DNA of 42,470 nt, taken from positions 1-42,470 of the forward strand of contig CAAFYT010000053.1 of NCBI GenBank assembly GCA_900767325.1, read 5' to 3'. Positions within the stretch are counted from its first letter, which is position 1, and each line of letters starts with the position of its first letter. The notes under the pieces were generated by a model. The model was not told the origin of the DNA. It searched no databases and worked only from the letters and a program-made list of their open reading frames with translations. The translations under genes and the position numbers were made by a program. This DNA is from Kiritimatiellia bacterium (GTDB taxonomy: Bacteria > Verrucomicrobiota > Kiritimatiellia > RFP12 > UBA1067). Of this stretch, positions 17,475 through 26,245 are shown piece by piece.

Positions 17475-18379
17475 AGAAGGTCTTCATAGACGGCTCGGCC
17501 GGCACGACGGGGCTCAGGATCCGCGAGCGTCTCGCCACGCGACATGATCTCGAGGTGATCGTGTTGGGCGACGACGTGCGCAAGGATGTCGAGGCGCGGC
17601 GGGCTGCGTTGAACGCCGCGGATGTGGCGATGCTCTGTCTTCCGGATGCAGCAGCCCGCGAGGCGGTTGCGCTCGTTGAGAATCCGGACGTGGTAATCAT
17701 CGACACTTCCACGGCGCATCGGACGGCGCCGGGATGGGAATACGGATTTCCCGAACTTCAGGGTCGGCGCGATCGCATCGCCCGGGCGAAGCGCATTGCC
17801 AACCCCGGGTGCCATGCGAGCGGACTCGTCGCGTTGTTGGAGCCGCTTGTGCGCGAAGGTCTTCTCGAGCGCACGCGGAAGCTCGACGCCTTTTCCCTGA
17901 CGGGCTACTCGGGCGGTGGCAAGAAGATGATAGCCGACTACGAGAGCGCCTCGACGCCGCTTCATCTGGGTGGGCGACAGTACGCACTCGGGCAGACGCA
18001 CAAGCATCTTCCCGAGGTTCTTCAGGTCTGCGGGCTTGAGTTCGCGCCATGTTTTTCGCCGATCGTCGTGCCGCATTACAGCGGCATGGAGGTCACGGTT
18101 CAGGTGCATGACGTTGATTGTGCGCGCATCAAGTCGTGTTACCGGAACTCCTATGCGTCGGGGTTGGTGAGTTTCGTCGAGGATCCCTCGGAAAACGGGC
18201 TTTTGTCGTCCGCCAAGTTCTCGGGAAGGGATTCGATGGAGCTTTCGGTCTATGGTTGCGATGAACGCTGTCTCCTGATCGCACGCTTCGACAATCTGGG
18301 CAAGGGCGCATCCGGTGCGGCGATTCAGAACCTCAATCTGGTGTTGGGCGTGGACGAGACCGAGGGGCTTGTGAGGTGA
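17471..18379 (+). CDS. argC: N-acetyl-gamma-glutamyl-phosphate reductase, type 2
   Basis: 302 residues from GTG 17471, overlapping the guaA TGA as GTGA. NADPH-dependent third step of arginine synthesis. It shows the dinucleotide-binding GSAGTTGLRI near the start, the catalytic cysteine in NPGCHASG, and GYSGGGKKM. The histidine-containing QTHKHLPE and VPHYSGMEV also fit. Residue arrangement and length match the shorter AGPR type 2 rather than type 1 (about 340). No other arg gene is nearby. The coupling to guaA and ruvB seems to be of convenience rather than pathway. Confidence 0.93.
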   Translation: MKKVFIDGSAGTTGLRIRERLATRHDLEVIVLGDDVRKDVEARRAALNAADVAMLCLPDAAAREAVALVENPDVVIIDTSTAHRTAPGWEYGFPELQGRRDRIARAKRIANPGCHASGLVALLEPLVREGLLERTRKLDAFSLTGYSGGGKKMIADYESASTPLHLGGRQYALGQTHKHLPEVLQVCGLEFAPCFSPIVVPHYSGMEVTVQVHDVDCARIKSCYRNSYASGLVSFVEDPSENGLLSSAKFSGRDSMELSVYGCDERCLLIARFDNLGKGASGAAIQNLNLVLGVDETEGLVR

Positions 18380-19395
18380 GGGACGAGCGGCCGAGCGAGG
18401 AGCTGAACCGGCGTAACACGACGTTCGATAACAAGCTCCGTCCCGTTGATTTCGAGGGGTTCGTCGGACAGGCCAAGATTCGCGATCGCCTGATGCTGGC
18501 CGTCAAGGCGGCGAAGGACCGCGGCGAAACGTTGGATCATGTGCTGTTCTCGGGGCCGCCGGGGCTCGGCAAGACCACGCTCTCCTACATTCTCGGCGAG
18601 GCGATGGGCGTGAACGTCAAGACGACATCGGGGCCGGTCATCACGAAGCCTGGCGATCTGGCGGGTCTTCTCACCTCGCTGGAGTCGGGCGACATCGGAT
18701 TCATCGATGAGATCCACCGCATGGCCAAGACGGTGGAGGAGTATCTTTATAGCGCGATGGAGGACTACGCCATCGACATCATGCTCGACCAGGGGCCGAA
18801 TGCGCGGTCGGTGCGGCTCGACTTGCCGCGCTTCACGCTGGTTGGCGCCACGACGCGCATTGGTCTCATCGCGGCTCCGCTTCGGGCGCGTTTCGGCCTC
18901 GTGAACAGACTCTCCTACTACGAGCCATCCGAGCTGGCGGAGATCGTCCGCCGCAGTGCGGGCAAGCTGGGTGTGGACATTGATGACGCGGGCGCGCTGG
19001 AGATCGCCCGGCGTTCGCGCGGTACGCCGCGTATCGCCAACAACCTGTTGCGCCGTGTGCGCGATTATGCGCAGGTGAAGGCGGGGAATTTCATCACGGG
19101 CGAGGTGGCGAGGGAATCGCTTTCGCTCCTCGAGATCGATCCGCATGGGCTCGACGAGATGGATCGGCGCATCCTCGAGACGATCTGCCAGAAGTTCGGC
19201 GGAGGGCCCGTCGGGTTGTCGACGATCGCGGTATCCGTCGGCGAGGAGCCTGACACGATCGAAGAGGCGTACGAGCCGTTTCTGATCATGGAAGGCTACA
19301 TGGAACGCACGTCCAAGGGACGCGTGGCGACCGATCTGGCGTGGAGGACGTTGGGGCTGAAGCCCCTTTCAAGACAAGGAGGCCTGGGTTTATGA
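18376..19395 (+). CDS. ruvB: Holliday-junction branch-migration helicase RuvB
   Basis: 339 residues from GTG 18376 (GTGA overlap with argC). AAA+ motor: Walker A GPPGLGKTT (60-68), Walker B FIDEIHR (about 109-115), sensor 1 VGATTRIGLI, arginine finger region APLRARFG, and the winged-helix C-terminal domain with KFGGGPVGLSTIA. It drives branch migration with RuvA and RuvC in recombination repair. Neither ruvA nor ruvC is adjacent, although they often are in other bacteria. All motor motifs are intact and length is normal. Confidence 0.97.
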   Translation: MRDERPSEELNRRNTTFDNKLRPVDFEGFVGQAKIRDRLMLAVKAAKDRGETLDHVLFSGPPGLGKTTLSYILGEAMGVNVKTTSGPVITKPGDLAGLLTSLESGDIGFIDEIHRMAKTVEEYLYSAMEDYAIDIMLDQGPNARSVRLDLPRFTLVGATTRIGLIAAPLRARFGLVNRLSYYEPSELAEIVRRSAGKLGVDIDDAGALEIARRSRGTPRIANNLLRRVRDYAQVKAGNFITGEVARESLSLLEIDPHGLDEMDRRILETICQKFGGGPVGLSTIAVSVGEEPDTIEEAYEPFLIMEGYMERTSKGRVATDLAWRTLGLKPLSRQGGLGL

Positions 19396-21005
19396 GCATG
19401 GACAAGTGGGCGTATTTGGACGAAGCCATGACGGCTTCATCGGCGAAGACGATCAAGGAGCTTTTCGCGGAGGATCCCGATCGGGCGAAGAGGTTTTCGC
19501 TCGACGCCGCCGGGTGGTTCCTCGACTACTCGAAGAACCGCATCGATCGGGCGACGATGAAGGCGCTCGTCAAACTCGCCGAGGCCTCTGGTCTCAAAGG
19601 CGAAATCGAGCGGATGTTCACCGGCGAGAAGATCAACGCCACCGAGGGCCGAGCGGTGCTGCACACGGCGCTGCGCAATTGCGACCCGGACGCGAAGGTT
19701 CTCGTGGATGGGAAGGATGTGATGCCGGATGTACGGGCGGTGTTGGCGCAGATGGGCGAATTCAGCGATCTTGTCCGCACGGGCAAATGGCGCGGATTCA
19801 CGGGCAAGCGCATTCGCTACGTGGTCAACATCGGCATCGGCGGATCGGATCTTGGCCCCGTGATGGCGAATCTGGCGCTTACGCCCTATGCGAAGCGTAC
19901 GCTTCGGTTCTTCTTCGTCTCCAATGTCGATTCCACGCATCTGGCGGAGACCTTGCGTCAGGTTAAGCCGGCGGAAACGCTCTTTATCATCGCTTCGAAG
20001 ACGTTCACCACGCAGGAAACGATGTCCAACGCGAATGCGGCGAAGGAGTGGCTCGTCGGAAAACTGGGCGATGCGAAGGCCGTGGCGCGACATTTCGTTG
20101 CGGTTTCGACGGCGTCGCGAGAAGTCGCCGACTTCGGCATCGACACGGCCAACATGTTCGGCTTTTGGGATTGGGTCGGCGGGCGCTATTCCCTGCCATC
20201 GGCGATCGGCTTGTCACTGATGATCGCGATTGGGCGACGGAACTACGCGAAGTTCCTCAAGGGCTATTGGAGGATGGACAGGCACTTTCGCACGGCGAAG
20301 TTCGAGAAGAACATGCCGGTGATTCTGGCGCTTTTGGGCATTCTCTACTCGAACGGCTACGGAGCCGAGACTTACTGCTGCTTGCCCTATGACCAGTATC
20401 TGGCGCGATTCCCCGCGTATCTTCAGCAGATGGATATGGAATCGAACGGCAAGTCGGTGGACAAGGAGGGTCGCATCGTGGATCGAGAGACGGGGCCGAT
20501 CGAATGGGGCGAGCCTGGCACGAACGGGCAGCATTCGTTCTATCAGCTCATCCATCAGGGCACGCATCTCATACCGTGCGATTTCATCGGTTGCTGTCGC
20601 ACCCATAACGCAATCGGAGACCTGCACGACAAGCTGATGGCCAATCTGTTCGCGCAGACCGAGGCATTGGCGTTCGGCAAGACCGCGGCGGAGTGCCGCG
20701 CGGAGGGCGTGTGCGAGGATCTTGTTCCGTTCCGGACATTCGAGGGCAATCGTCCGACCAATACGCTTCTCTGCGAGGAGTTGACGCCGGAGACGCTGGG
20801 TGCGCTGATCGCGCTCTACGAGCACAAGGTTTTCGTGCAGGGCGTGATCTTCAACATTTACAGCTATGACCAGTGGGGGGTTCAGCTGGGCAAGGTTCTT
20901 GCGAAAGGCGTGTTGAACGACTTGACCGCACCTACGGCCTCGAACGGGCATGACGCCTCGACCAACCAGCTGATTGCCCGTTACCGCAAGGTCGTTGGGC
21001 GCTAA
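19392..21005 (+). CDS. pgi: Glucose-6-phosphate isomerase
   Basis: 537 residues from ATG 19392 (ATGA overlap with ruvB; AAGGAGG just upstream). A start at 19341 in frame is within ruvB and unnecessary. Interconverts glucose-6-P and fructose-6-P. Signatures: NIGIGGSDLGPVM, FVSNVDSTHLAETL, FWDWVGGRYSLPSAIG, and the second family signature FNIYSYDQWGVQLGK. The catalytic glutamate and histidine regions (GQHSFYQLIHQGTHLIP) are present. Length matches the long bacterial-type enzyme (about 550). Feeds both glycolysis and sugar-nucleotide synthesis for the EPS. Confidence 0.97.
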   Translation: MSMDKWAYLDEAMTASSAKTIKELFAEDPDRAKRFSLDAAGWFLDYSKNRIDRATMKALVKLAEASGLKGEIERMFTGEKINATEGRAVLHTALRNCDPDAKVLVDGKDVMPDVRAVLAQMGEFSDLVRTGKWRGFTGKRIRYVVNIGIGGSDLGPVMANLALTPYAKRTLRFFFVSNVDSTHLAETLRQVKPAETLFIIASKTFTTQETMSNANAAKEWLVGKLGDAKAVARHFVAVSTASREVADFGIDTANMFGFWDWVGGRYSLPSAIGLSLMIAIGRRNYAKFLKGYWRMDRHFRTAKFEKNMPVILALLGILYSNGYGAETYCCLPYDQYLARFPAYLQQMDMESNGKSVDKEGRIVDRETGPIEWGEPGTNGQHSFYQLIHQGTHLIPCDFIGCCRTHNAIGDLHDKLMANLFAQTEALAFGKTAAECRAEGVCEDLVPFRTFEGNRPTNTLLCEELTPETLGALIALYEHKVFVQGVIFNIYSYDQWGVQLGKVLAKGVLNDLTAPTASNGHDASTNQLIARYRKVVGR

Positions 21006-21018
21006 GGGAGACGAAGCG

Positions 21019-21846
21019 ATGAGCGGCGAAGAGTGCACCCATGATTGCTCGACATGCGGCAAGCGTTGCGATGAGCGCAAGGAGGCGTTCGATTTCTCGG
21101 CTCCGGCGAACGCGGCCTCGAGCATTTCGAAGGTGATCGCCGTTGCCAGCGGCAAGGGCGGTGTGGGCAAGAGTTTCGTTACGACGATGCTGGCGGTTGC
21201 GGCGATGAAGCGCGGGTTGAAGGTTGGCGTGCTTGATGCCGACATCACCGGTCCGTCGATTCCGAAGGCATTTGGCCTTGTCGGCGGAACGTTCAAGTCG
21301 GAGGATGGAATCGAGCCGCTGATGACGACGGGCGGCATCAAGGTCATGTCGCTCAATATGCTCGTGGAGAATCCGTCGGATCCGGTCGTGTGGCGGGGGC
21401 CGGTGATCGCGGGGGTCGTGAAGCAGTTCTGGAGCGAGGTACACTGGGGCGAGCTGGATGTAATGTTTGTCGATATGCCGCCCGGGACGGGCGATGTGCC
21501 GCTGACGGTCTTCCAGTCGCTTCCGGTCGATGGTGTCGTGGTGGTCTCGTCGCCGCAGGATCTGGTGGAGATGATCGTGTCGAAGTCGGTCAAGATGGCC
21601 GGCATGCTCAAACGTCCCGTTCTGGGCCTGGTGGAGAACATGAGTTATTTGAGCTGTCCTGATTGCGGAAGGCGCATCGAGGTCTTCGGAAGTTCGAAGG
21701 TGGAGGGTTTGGCGAAGCGGTTTGGCATCGCCGAGTCCGTGCGCATTCCCATCGATCCGTCGTTTTCCGCGGCGATTGATTCGGGTGCCGCCGAGCTGCT
21801 TGAGGTTTCCGAGATCGAGGCGTTTGCGGCGAAGGTACTCGGCTAG
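21019..21846 (+). CDS. Mrp/ApbC/NBP35-type Fe-S cluster carrier ATPase
   Basis: 275 residues from ATG 21019, with AAGGGAGACG upstream. It has an N-terminal cysteine set C-x3-C-x2-C-x3-C (residues about 5-16: CTHDCSTCGKRC). The deviant Walker A SGKGGVGKS lies at about 45-53 and Walker B at FVDMPPGTGD. A C-terminal CPDCG (C-x2-C near 213-216) would bridge the dimer Fe-S cluster. Family role: ATP-dependent assembly and transfer of [4Fe-4S] clusters. Fits an anaerobe with radical-SAM enzymes. The N-terminal motif resembles clostridial Mrp proteins rather than enterobacterial ApbC. Confidence 0.93.
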   Translation: MSGEECTHDCSTCGKRCDERKEAFDFSAPANAASSISKVIAVASGKGGVGKSFVTTMLAVAAMKRGLKVGVLDADITGPSIPKAFGLVGGTFKSEDGIEPLMTTGGIKVMSLNMLVENPSDPVVWRGPVIAGVVKQFWSEVHWGELDVMFVDMPPGTGDVPLTVFQSLPVDGVVVVSSPQDLVEMIVSKSVKMAGMLKRPVLGLVENMSYLSCPDCGRRIEVFGSSKVEGLAKRFGIAESVRIPIDPSFSAAIDSGAAELLEVSEIEAFAAKVLG

Positions 21847-21859
21847 ACCGGATGCGCGC

Positions 21860-22912
21860 ATGATGCGATTGCCGAGAGTGGTCTCTCTGACGATTCTGCT
21901 GCTGGCGGTGTGCGGCTGCTTGAGCGTCGGCGATGTTTCGCGGATGGTCGACGAAGCGCGGGTGCGGGTGCGGCTCGGCGTCATGTCCAATACCGAGGTC
22001 GGCTGGATCACCGAGACGGCGGCGCTCAAACGCGCCCTGACCTTCTATCGGGACGCGGGCGTGGATGCGGTCGTGATCGCCGGCGGAGTGACGCGTAACA
22101 GCTACAAGAACCAGTTCGAGGTTTTGGACAAGGTGTGGGCTCAGGTATTCGGTGCACGGACGGTGCCGCTCATCATCGAAGAGGGGCGTCATCGGGTCAA
22201 GGACTTCGAGTTTCAGGTTTCCTTTCGCCGTTCGTATGGGCGAAACGATCTGCTGACATTCCATGGCGACGGCAAGCGCTCCCTGACGGATGAGCTCTGT
22301 TTCTATCCGCGCAAGAACCTGTCGGTCTACGCGGGGTCGATGAGCGGCGTCGACGTGGCGGATGGAAGCGATGGGCGCTCTGAGCTCGCGCACAGGGCGA
22401 AAGGCGCTGCGCAGGGGTTGCTGGTCTCGGTTTACGACGATCTCATCAGGATGCGGCGATTCGATCTGGTGAATGGCGAGGAGGTCGCGGAGCCGTGGGA
22501 GATCGTTCCGTCGGGCGAAGTCGCGGATGCGTTTCCGCCTGCGCCCGAGTTCTGGAACGACACGTCGGCGCGTCTCACGACGGGCTACGAGGCGCAGAGC
22601 GGGGAGAGGATGTACACGTTGACCTGGCCGAATGTACTGAAACGGTTCACGGGCGAGCGGGCGCGCCATTTCGAGGTGAAGATAAGACGTGCGGATGCCT
22701 CGCGCGAGGTGCTGGCGACGCGGACGGTGATCTCCTCCGGCTTCTACCTGGCCGAGGGACGCGACCTCGCCGCAGTGAAGACCGTCTTCCGCGAGCAGGA
22801 GCTCCGGGCGTTGGCGGAACCCTCGCAGATGGTATTCTTCGAGATCGTTCCGGTCGGGATGTTCGGTGCGCACGGCAGATCGCTTATGACGGAGACATTG
22901 AAACTCAGGTAG
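21860..22912 (+). CDS. Lipoprotein resembling a metal-site-degenerate metallophosphoesterase
   Basis: 350 residues from ATG 21860 (second ATG at 21863). The lipoprotein signal is LTILLLAVCGCLSVG. The fold pattern of the first 120 residues follows calcineurin-type phosphoesterases: LGVMSNTEV, then KRALTFYRDAGVDAVVIAGG, then VFGARTVPLIIEEGRHRVKDF. At each place where the family has metal ligands this protein deviates: D-x-H is N-T-E (44-46), G-D is G-G (75-76), and G-N-H-D is G-R-H-R (109-112). No GHxH is seen later. The C-terminal 90 residues look like the Ig-like tail found on envelope phosphoesterases. Possibly a pseudoenzyme or binding protein. The similarity is by eye. Confidence 0.65.
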   Translation: MMRLPRVVSLTILLLAVCGCLSVGDVSRMVDEARVRVRLGVMSNTEVGWITETAALKRALTFYRDAGVDAVVIAGGVTRNSYKNQFEVLDKVWAQVFGARTVPLIIEEGRHRVKDFEFQVSFRRSYGRNDLLTFHGDGKRSLTDELCFYPRKNLSVYAGSMSGVDVADGSDGRSELAHRAKGAAQGLLVSVYDDLIRMRRFDLVNGEEVAEPWEIVPSGEVADAFPPAPEFWNDTSARLTTGYEAQSGERMYTLTWPNVLKRFTGERARHFEVKIRRADASREVLATRTVISSGFYLAEGRDLAAVKTVFREQELRALAEPSQMVFFEIVPVGMFGAHGRSLMTETLKLR

Positions 22913-22927
22913 GGAATATGGTATAAT
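22898..22927 (+). promoter_or_regulatory. Promoter of the pilB operon, leaderless
   Basis: TTGAAA (22898-22903), 18-bp spacer, TATAAT (22922-22927) with TATGG upstream. It overlaps the end of the lipoprotein gene. The ATG at 22935 is 8 nt from the -10, so the predicted transcription start falls on or one base before the start codon. Confidence 0.75.
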
Positions 22928-22934
22928 TGCGGCA

Positions 22935-24626
22935 ATGGATCAGATTCTTCAGTTGTTGATACAGAACGGGTACATTGACGACGCGGGCGCCAAGGACCTT
23001 GCCGATCTCTCGAAGACGGAGTCGAAGACCGTTCGCCAACTGGTGATCGACCAGGGCATTCTTGACGAGGAGTCGCTTCTGGCGGTCATGGCCGCCTATC
23101 AGGATACCGAGGCGATCGATCTCGCCACGATGACCATCGATTCGGAGGTGACGGAGGCGATTCCATCCTCGACGGCGCGGATGTACAACGTCTTTCCGAT
23201 CGCAGCCGATGATTCGTCAGTCACGCTCGCCACGTTCGACCTGATCGACCCGCGCATTTCCGACGAGATGCTTTTTACCCTCTCAAAGGAGGTGAAGTTC
23301 GTCTTCGCCCGTGAAAAGGACGTGATGGACCGCATCGCCCAGTATTACGGCGATTCGAACGAGTCCGTGGCTGACATGATCAAGTCGTTGGGCGAGGGCA
23401 TGACGGATGACGAGAGCCTCGCGGCGACGGCCAATGCCAATGACATCGCCTCGATGGAGAACGCGGCGAATTCGAGCGCCATCGTGAAGTTCGTCAACCT
23501 GGTGCTCTACCAGGGCGTAGTCGATCATGCGGCCGATATCCACATCGAGCCGTTCGAGAACGATTTCAAGATCCGCTATCGCGTGGATGGTGCGCTCTAC
23601 GAGATGAAGGCGCCGGACGTGAAGATGGCGCCTGCGATCATCTCGCGCGTGAAGATCCTGGCGAATCTCAACATCGCGGAGCGCCGCGTGCCGCAGGATG
23701 GGCGAATCGCGCTGACCGTGGCGGGCCGACCCGTCGATCTGCGCGTCTCCTGCCTGCCGACTTCGCACGGCGAATCGGTGGTGATGCGTATTCTCGACCA
23801 GACGACGACTTCGCTTGATCTCGAGAACGTGGGGCTCCCTGAAGATGTGTACGAGCAGATCACGATGGATATCGAGAAGCCGAACGGCATCTTCATCGTC
23901 ACGGGGCCGACTGGCTCGGGAAAGACGACAACGCTCTATTCCGTGCTCCGGCGCATCAACACGATCGACTCGAAGCTCCTGACGGCCGAGGAACCCGTCG
24001 AATACAATGTGGATGGCATTGTGCAGGTGCCGATCGATGCACACGCGGGGAATACGTTCGCGAAGGTGCTACGCGCGTTTTTGCGTCAGGATCCCGACAT
24101 TATGATGATCGGCGAGATCCGCGATCTGGAGACCGCCGAAATCGCGGTTCAGGCCGCGCTGACGGGGCACTTCGTGTTCTCGACGCTCCACACCAACGAC
24201 GCCGCGGGCGCCGTGATGCGTCTGGTTGACATGAATGTCGCGCCGTACCTGCTTTCCTCGACGCTCGAGGGCGTGCTGGGGCAACGGCTGGTGCGAACCT
24301 GTTGCAAGGAATGCAAGCAGAGCTACGAACCTGATGACGAGACGCTTGAGCGCATCGAGATGACGCGTGACCAGATTGGTGGGCGTCCGTTTTACTTCGG
24401 CAACGGTTGCAAGATCTGCAACGGCACGGGCTACAAGGGTCGCAAAGGCGTGTTCGAGTACCTGCGGATGTCGAATCCGCTGCGAGAACTCGTCAACAAC
24501 CGCGCACCGACGTTGATCATCCGCGAAAAAGCCCGCGAATTGGGCATGAGAACGATGCGCGAGGACGGCATTCGTTCGATTCTCGACGGCTACACGACGG
24601 TCGACGAGGTTCTGCGGTACACCTGA
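22935..24626 (+). CDS. Type IV pilus / type II secretion assembly ATPase (PilB/GspE)
   Basis: 563 residues. The N-terminal 150 residues form a GspE-N/MshEN-type domain (LLIQNGYIDDAGAKDL, VMAAYQDTEAIDL). Then NSSAIVKFVNLVLYQ and ADIHIEP of the N2 domain, Walker A GPTGSGKTTTLY (about 322-333), an Asp box LLTAEEPVEY, and Walker B DPDIMMIGEIRD (about 387-397). The His box STLHTN and zinc-binding CKEC / CKIC pairs (about 457-495) follow. It powers pseudopilus or pilus polymerisation. No pilin, platform (PilC) or PilT gene is next to it. No ribosome site is visible, consistent with a leaderless start. The cytoplasmic motor is complete and of normal length. Confidence 0.93.
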   Translation: MDQILQLLIQNGYIDDAGAKDLADLSKTESKTVRQLVIDQGILDEESLLAVMAAYQDTEAIDLATMTIDSEVTEAIPSSTARMYNVFPIAADDSSVTLATFDLIDPRISDEMLFTLSKEVKFVFAREKDVMDRIAQYYGDSNESVADMIKSLGEGMTDDESLAATANANDIASMENAANSSAIVKFVNLVLYQGVVDHAADIHIEPFENDFKIRYRVDGALYEMKAPDVKMAPAIISRVKILANLNIAERRVPQDGRIALTVAGRPVDLRVSCLPTSHGESVVMRILDQTTTSLDLENVGLPEDVYEQITMDIEKPNGIFIVTGPTGSGKTTTLYSVLRRINTIDSKLLTAEEPVEYNVDGIVQVPIDAHAGNTFAKVLRAFLRQDPDIMMIGEIRDLETAEIAVQAALTGHFVFSTLHTNDAAGAVMRLVDMNVAPYLLSSTLEGVLGQRLVRTCCKECKQSYEPDDETLERIEMTRDQIGGRPFYFGNGCKICNGTGYKGRKGVFEYLRMSNPLRELVNNRAPTLIIREKARELGMRTMREDGIRSILDGYTTVDEVLRYT

Positions 24627-25459
24627 TGAAGCTCTCGGTGCGGATAGCCCTGGCCGTTCTGGCGCTCTACCTGGCGGCGGCGCTTTTCGGCGAGATGCAG
24701 TACCGCGTCGCCGCCTGTCGAGACGTGACGGCGGCGTATAACGTTGTCGATCCCGATCACCGTTACGAACCTCCGAGCCTTGCGCATTGGATGGGTACGG
24801 ACAATCTCGGGCGCGACGTGGGGCTGAGACTCGTCCAGGGTGCGCGCATCGCCTTCCACGTTGGCATCGTCACTTCGTTGATTGCGATTCCCCTTGGCGT
24901 GCTGCTGGGGCTTCTGGGCGGTTATTTCGGGGGCAAGATCGATTCGGTCGTGGTCTGGCTCTGCGCGACGGTTGCCGCGATGCCGGGGCTTCTGTTCATT
25001 CTGGCGATCTCGCTCGTCGTCGGTCAGGGGCTTCTCGGCATCTACCTCGGCATCGGTTTTACGACCTGGGTCGGCACTTGCCGCACGATTCGCGCGGAGG
25101 TGATGAAGCACAAGGGGCGTGCCTATGTGCAAGCGGCGCGCGCACTCGGTTATTCCCACTTCCGCATCATGTTTCGCCATCTGCTGCCGAACGTGGCGCA
25201 CATCATCCTGATCCAGTTTTCGATCCGATTCCCTTCCGCCGTTGCGACCGAGGTGTTCATATCCTTCCTCGGCATCGGCGTGCAGGGCGAGCCGAGCTGG
25301 GGAATCATGATCAACAATGCGCGGTTGCGGCTTTGGCAGGGCGTCTGGTGGGAGATGACCTTTACGACGGCGGCGATCTTCATTCTGGTTCTGGTGTTCA
25401 ATCATCTGGCGGATCATCTGCGTGACAGACTCGATCCGGCGTTGCGAAGCGAAAGGTAG
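24626..25459 (+). CDS. OppC/DppC-like ABC transporter permease
   Basis: 277 residues; ATG 24626 overlaps the pilB TGA by one base. About six membrane segments. The N-terminal part has the DppC hallmark HWMGTDNLGRDVGLRLVQGARIAF. The permease EAA loop reads AARALGYSHFRIMFRHLLPN (about 171-190) and the end contains GEPSWGIMINNARL. Such proteins pair with a DppB-like permease, two ATPases and a solute-binding lipoprotein to import oligopeptides or nickel. None of those is adjacent, so its partners must be elsewhere or it is a leftover. All features look intact. Confidence 0.9.
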   Translation: MKLSVRIALAVLALYLAAALFGEMQYRVAACRDVTAAYNVVDPDHRYEPPSLAHWMGTDNLGRDVGLRLVQGARIAFHVGIVTSLIAIPLGVLLGLLGGYFGGKIDSVVVWLCATVAAMPGLLFILAISLVVGQGLLGIYLGIGFTTWVGTCRTIRAEVMKHKGRAYVQAARALGYSHFRIMFRHLLPNVAHIILIQFSIRFPSAVATEVFISFLGIGVQGEPSWGIMINNARLRLWQGVWWEMTFTTAAIFILVLVFNHLADHLRDRLDPALRSER

Positions 25460-25465
25460 GGAGTG

Positions 25466-26245
25466 ATGTTTCCGCTTGAGCTCAAACGGCCTCTGGTGGT
25501 ATTCGATATCGAATCGACGGGCGTTTCGCCACGTCGGGATCGCATCATCGAGCTGGCGGCGATCCGAGTGAGTCCGGATGGAGGCGAGGAGCCACGTTGC
25601 TGGCTCCTTAATCCGACCATCCACATTCCGGAGGAGACCACGGCCATCCACGGCATCGCAGATGAGGATGTGAAGGACTGCCCGACCTTCGCCGAACGCG
25701 CGCAGGAGATATTCGCGTTCTTCGGAGGATGCGATCTCTCCGGCTTCAATGCCGATCGCTTCGACATTCCCTGCCTCGAGGAGGAGTTCGCGCGCGTCGG
25801 GCTCAATTTCGCGGCGGCGCGGCGCAAGCACATCGATGTGCAACGCATCTACCATCGCAAGGAACCGCGCGATCTGACGGCCGCCGTCCGCTTTTATTGT
25901 CGGCGCGAGCATGATGGTGCGCATGGTGCCGAGGCCGACACGGCGGCGACGCTGGAGGTCCTGAAGGCCCAGATGACGCGCTACGCCGATCTGCCGCGCG
26001 ACGTGGAGGCGTTGGATGAGTATCTCGTGCCGCACGATCCGCTCAACGCCGATCGGGGCGGGCTTTTCCGCTGGCGCGAAGGCGAGTGGACGATCAACTT
26101 CGGCAAGAAGAAGGGGACGGGTCTCAAGCACATCATGCTCAACGAACCCAGCTTCCTCAAGTGGATGGTCAAAGGTGATTTCGACACGGATGCCCGGATG
26201 ATCGCCGCCGATGCGCTCGAGGGGCGTCTTCCGCCGGCGCCATGA
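25466..26245 (+). CDS. DnaQ-like DEDDh 3'-5' exonuclease
   Basis: 259 residues from ATG 25466; a GTG directly before it (25463) is also possible, and AAAGGTAGGGAG supplies the ribosome site. Exo I VVFDIESTG (D14, E16), Exo II SGFNADRFD, and Exo III HGAEADTA are all present, so the four catalytic acids and the histidine are intact. The C-terminal 65 residues contain NFGKKKGTGLKHIML and PSFLKWMVKGDF, like the accessory segment seen in exonuclease X type proteins. Probable role is DNA repair or RNA processing, not replicative proofreading, since it stands apart from dnaE. A second DnaQ-like gene is at 39901-40347. Confidence 0.9.
   Translation: MFPLELKRPLVVFDIESTGVSPRRDRIIELAAIRVSPDGGEEPRCWLLNPTIHIPEETTAIHGIADEDVKDCPTFAERAQEIFAFFGGCDLSGFNADRFDIPCLEEEFARVGLNFAAARRKHIDVQRIYHRKEPRDLTAAVRFYCRREHDGAHGAEADTAATLEVLKAQMTRYADLPRDVEALDEYLVPHDPLNADRGGLFRWREGEWTINFGKKKGTGLKHIMLNEPSFLKWMVKGDFDTDARMIAADALEGRLPPAP

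Noticed and set aside
19341..19391. Upstream start for pgi
   Set aside because: It lies inside ruvB and would lose the good AAGGAGG positioned before ATG 19392.
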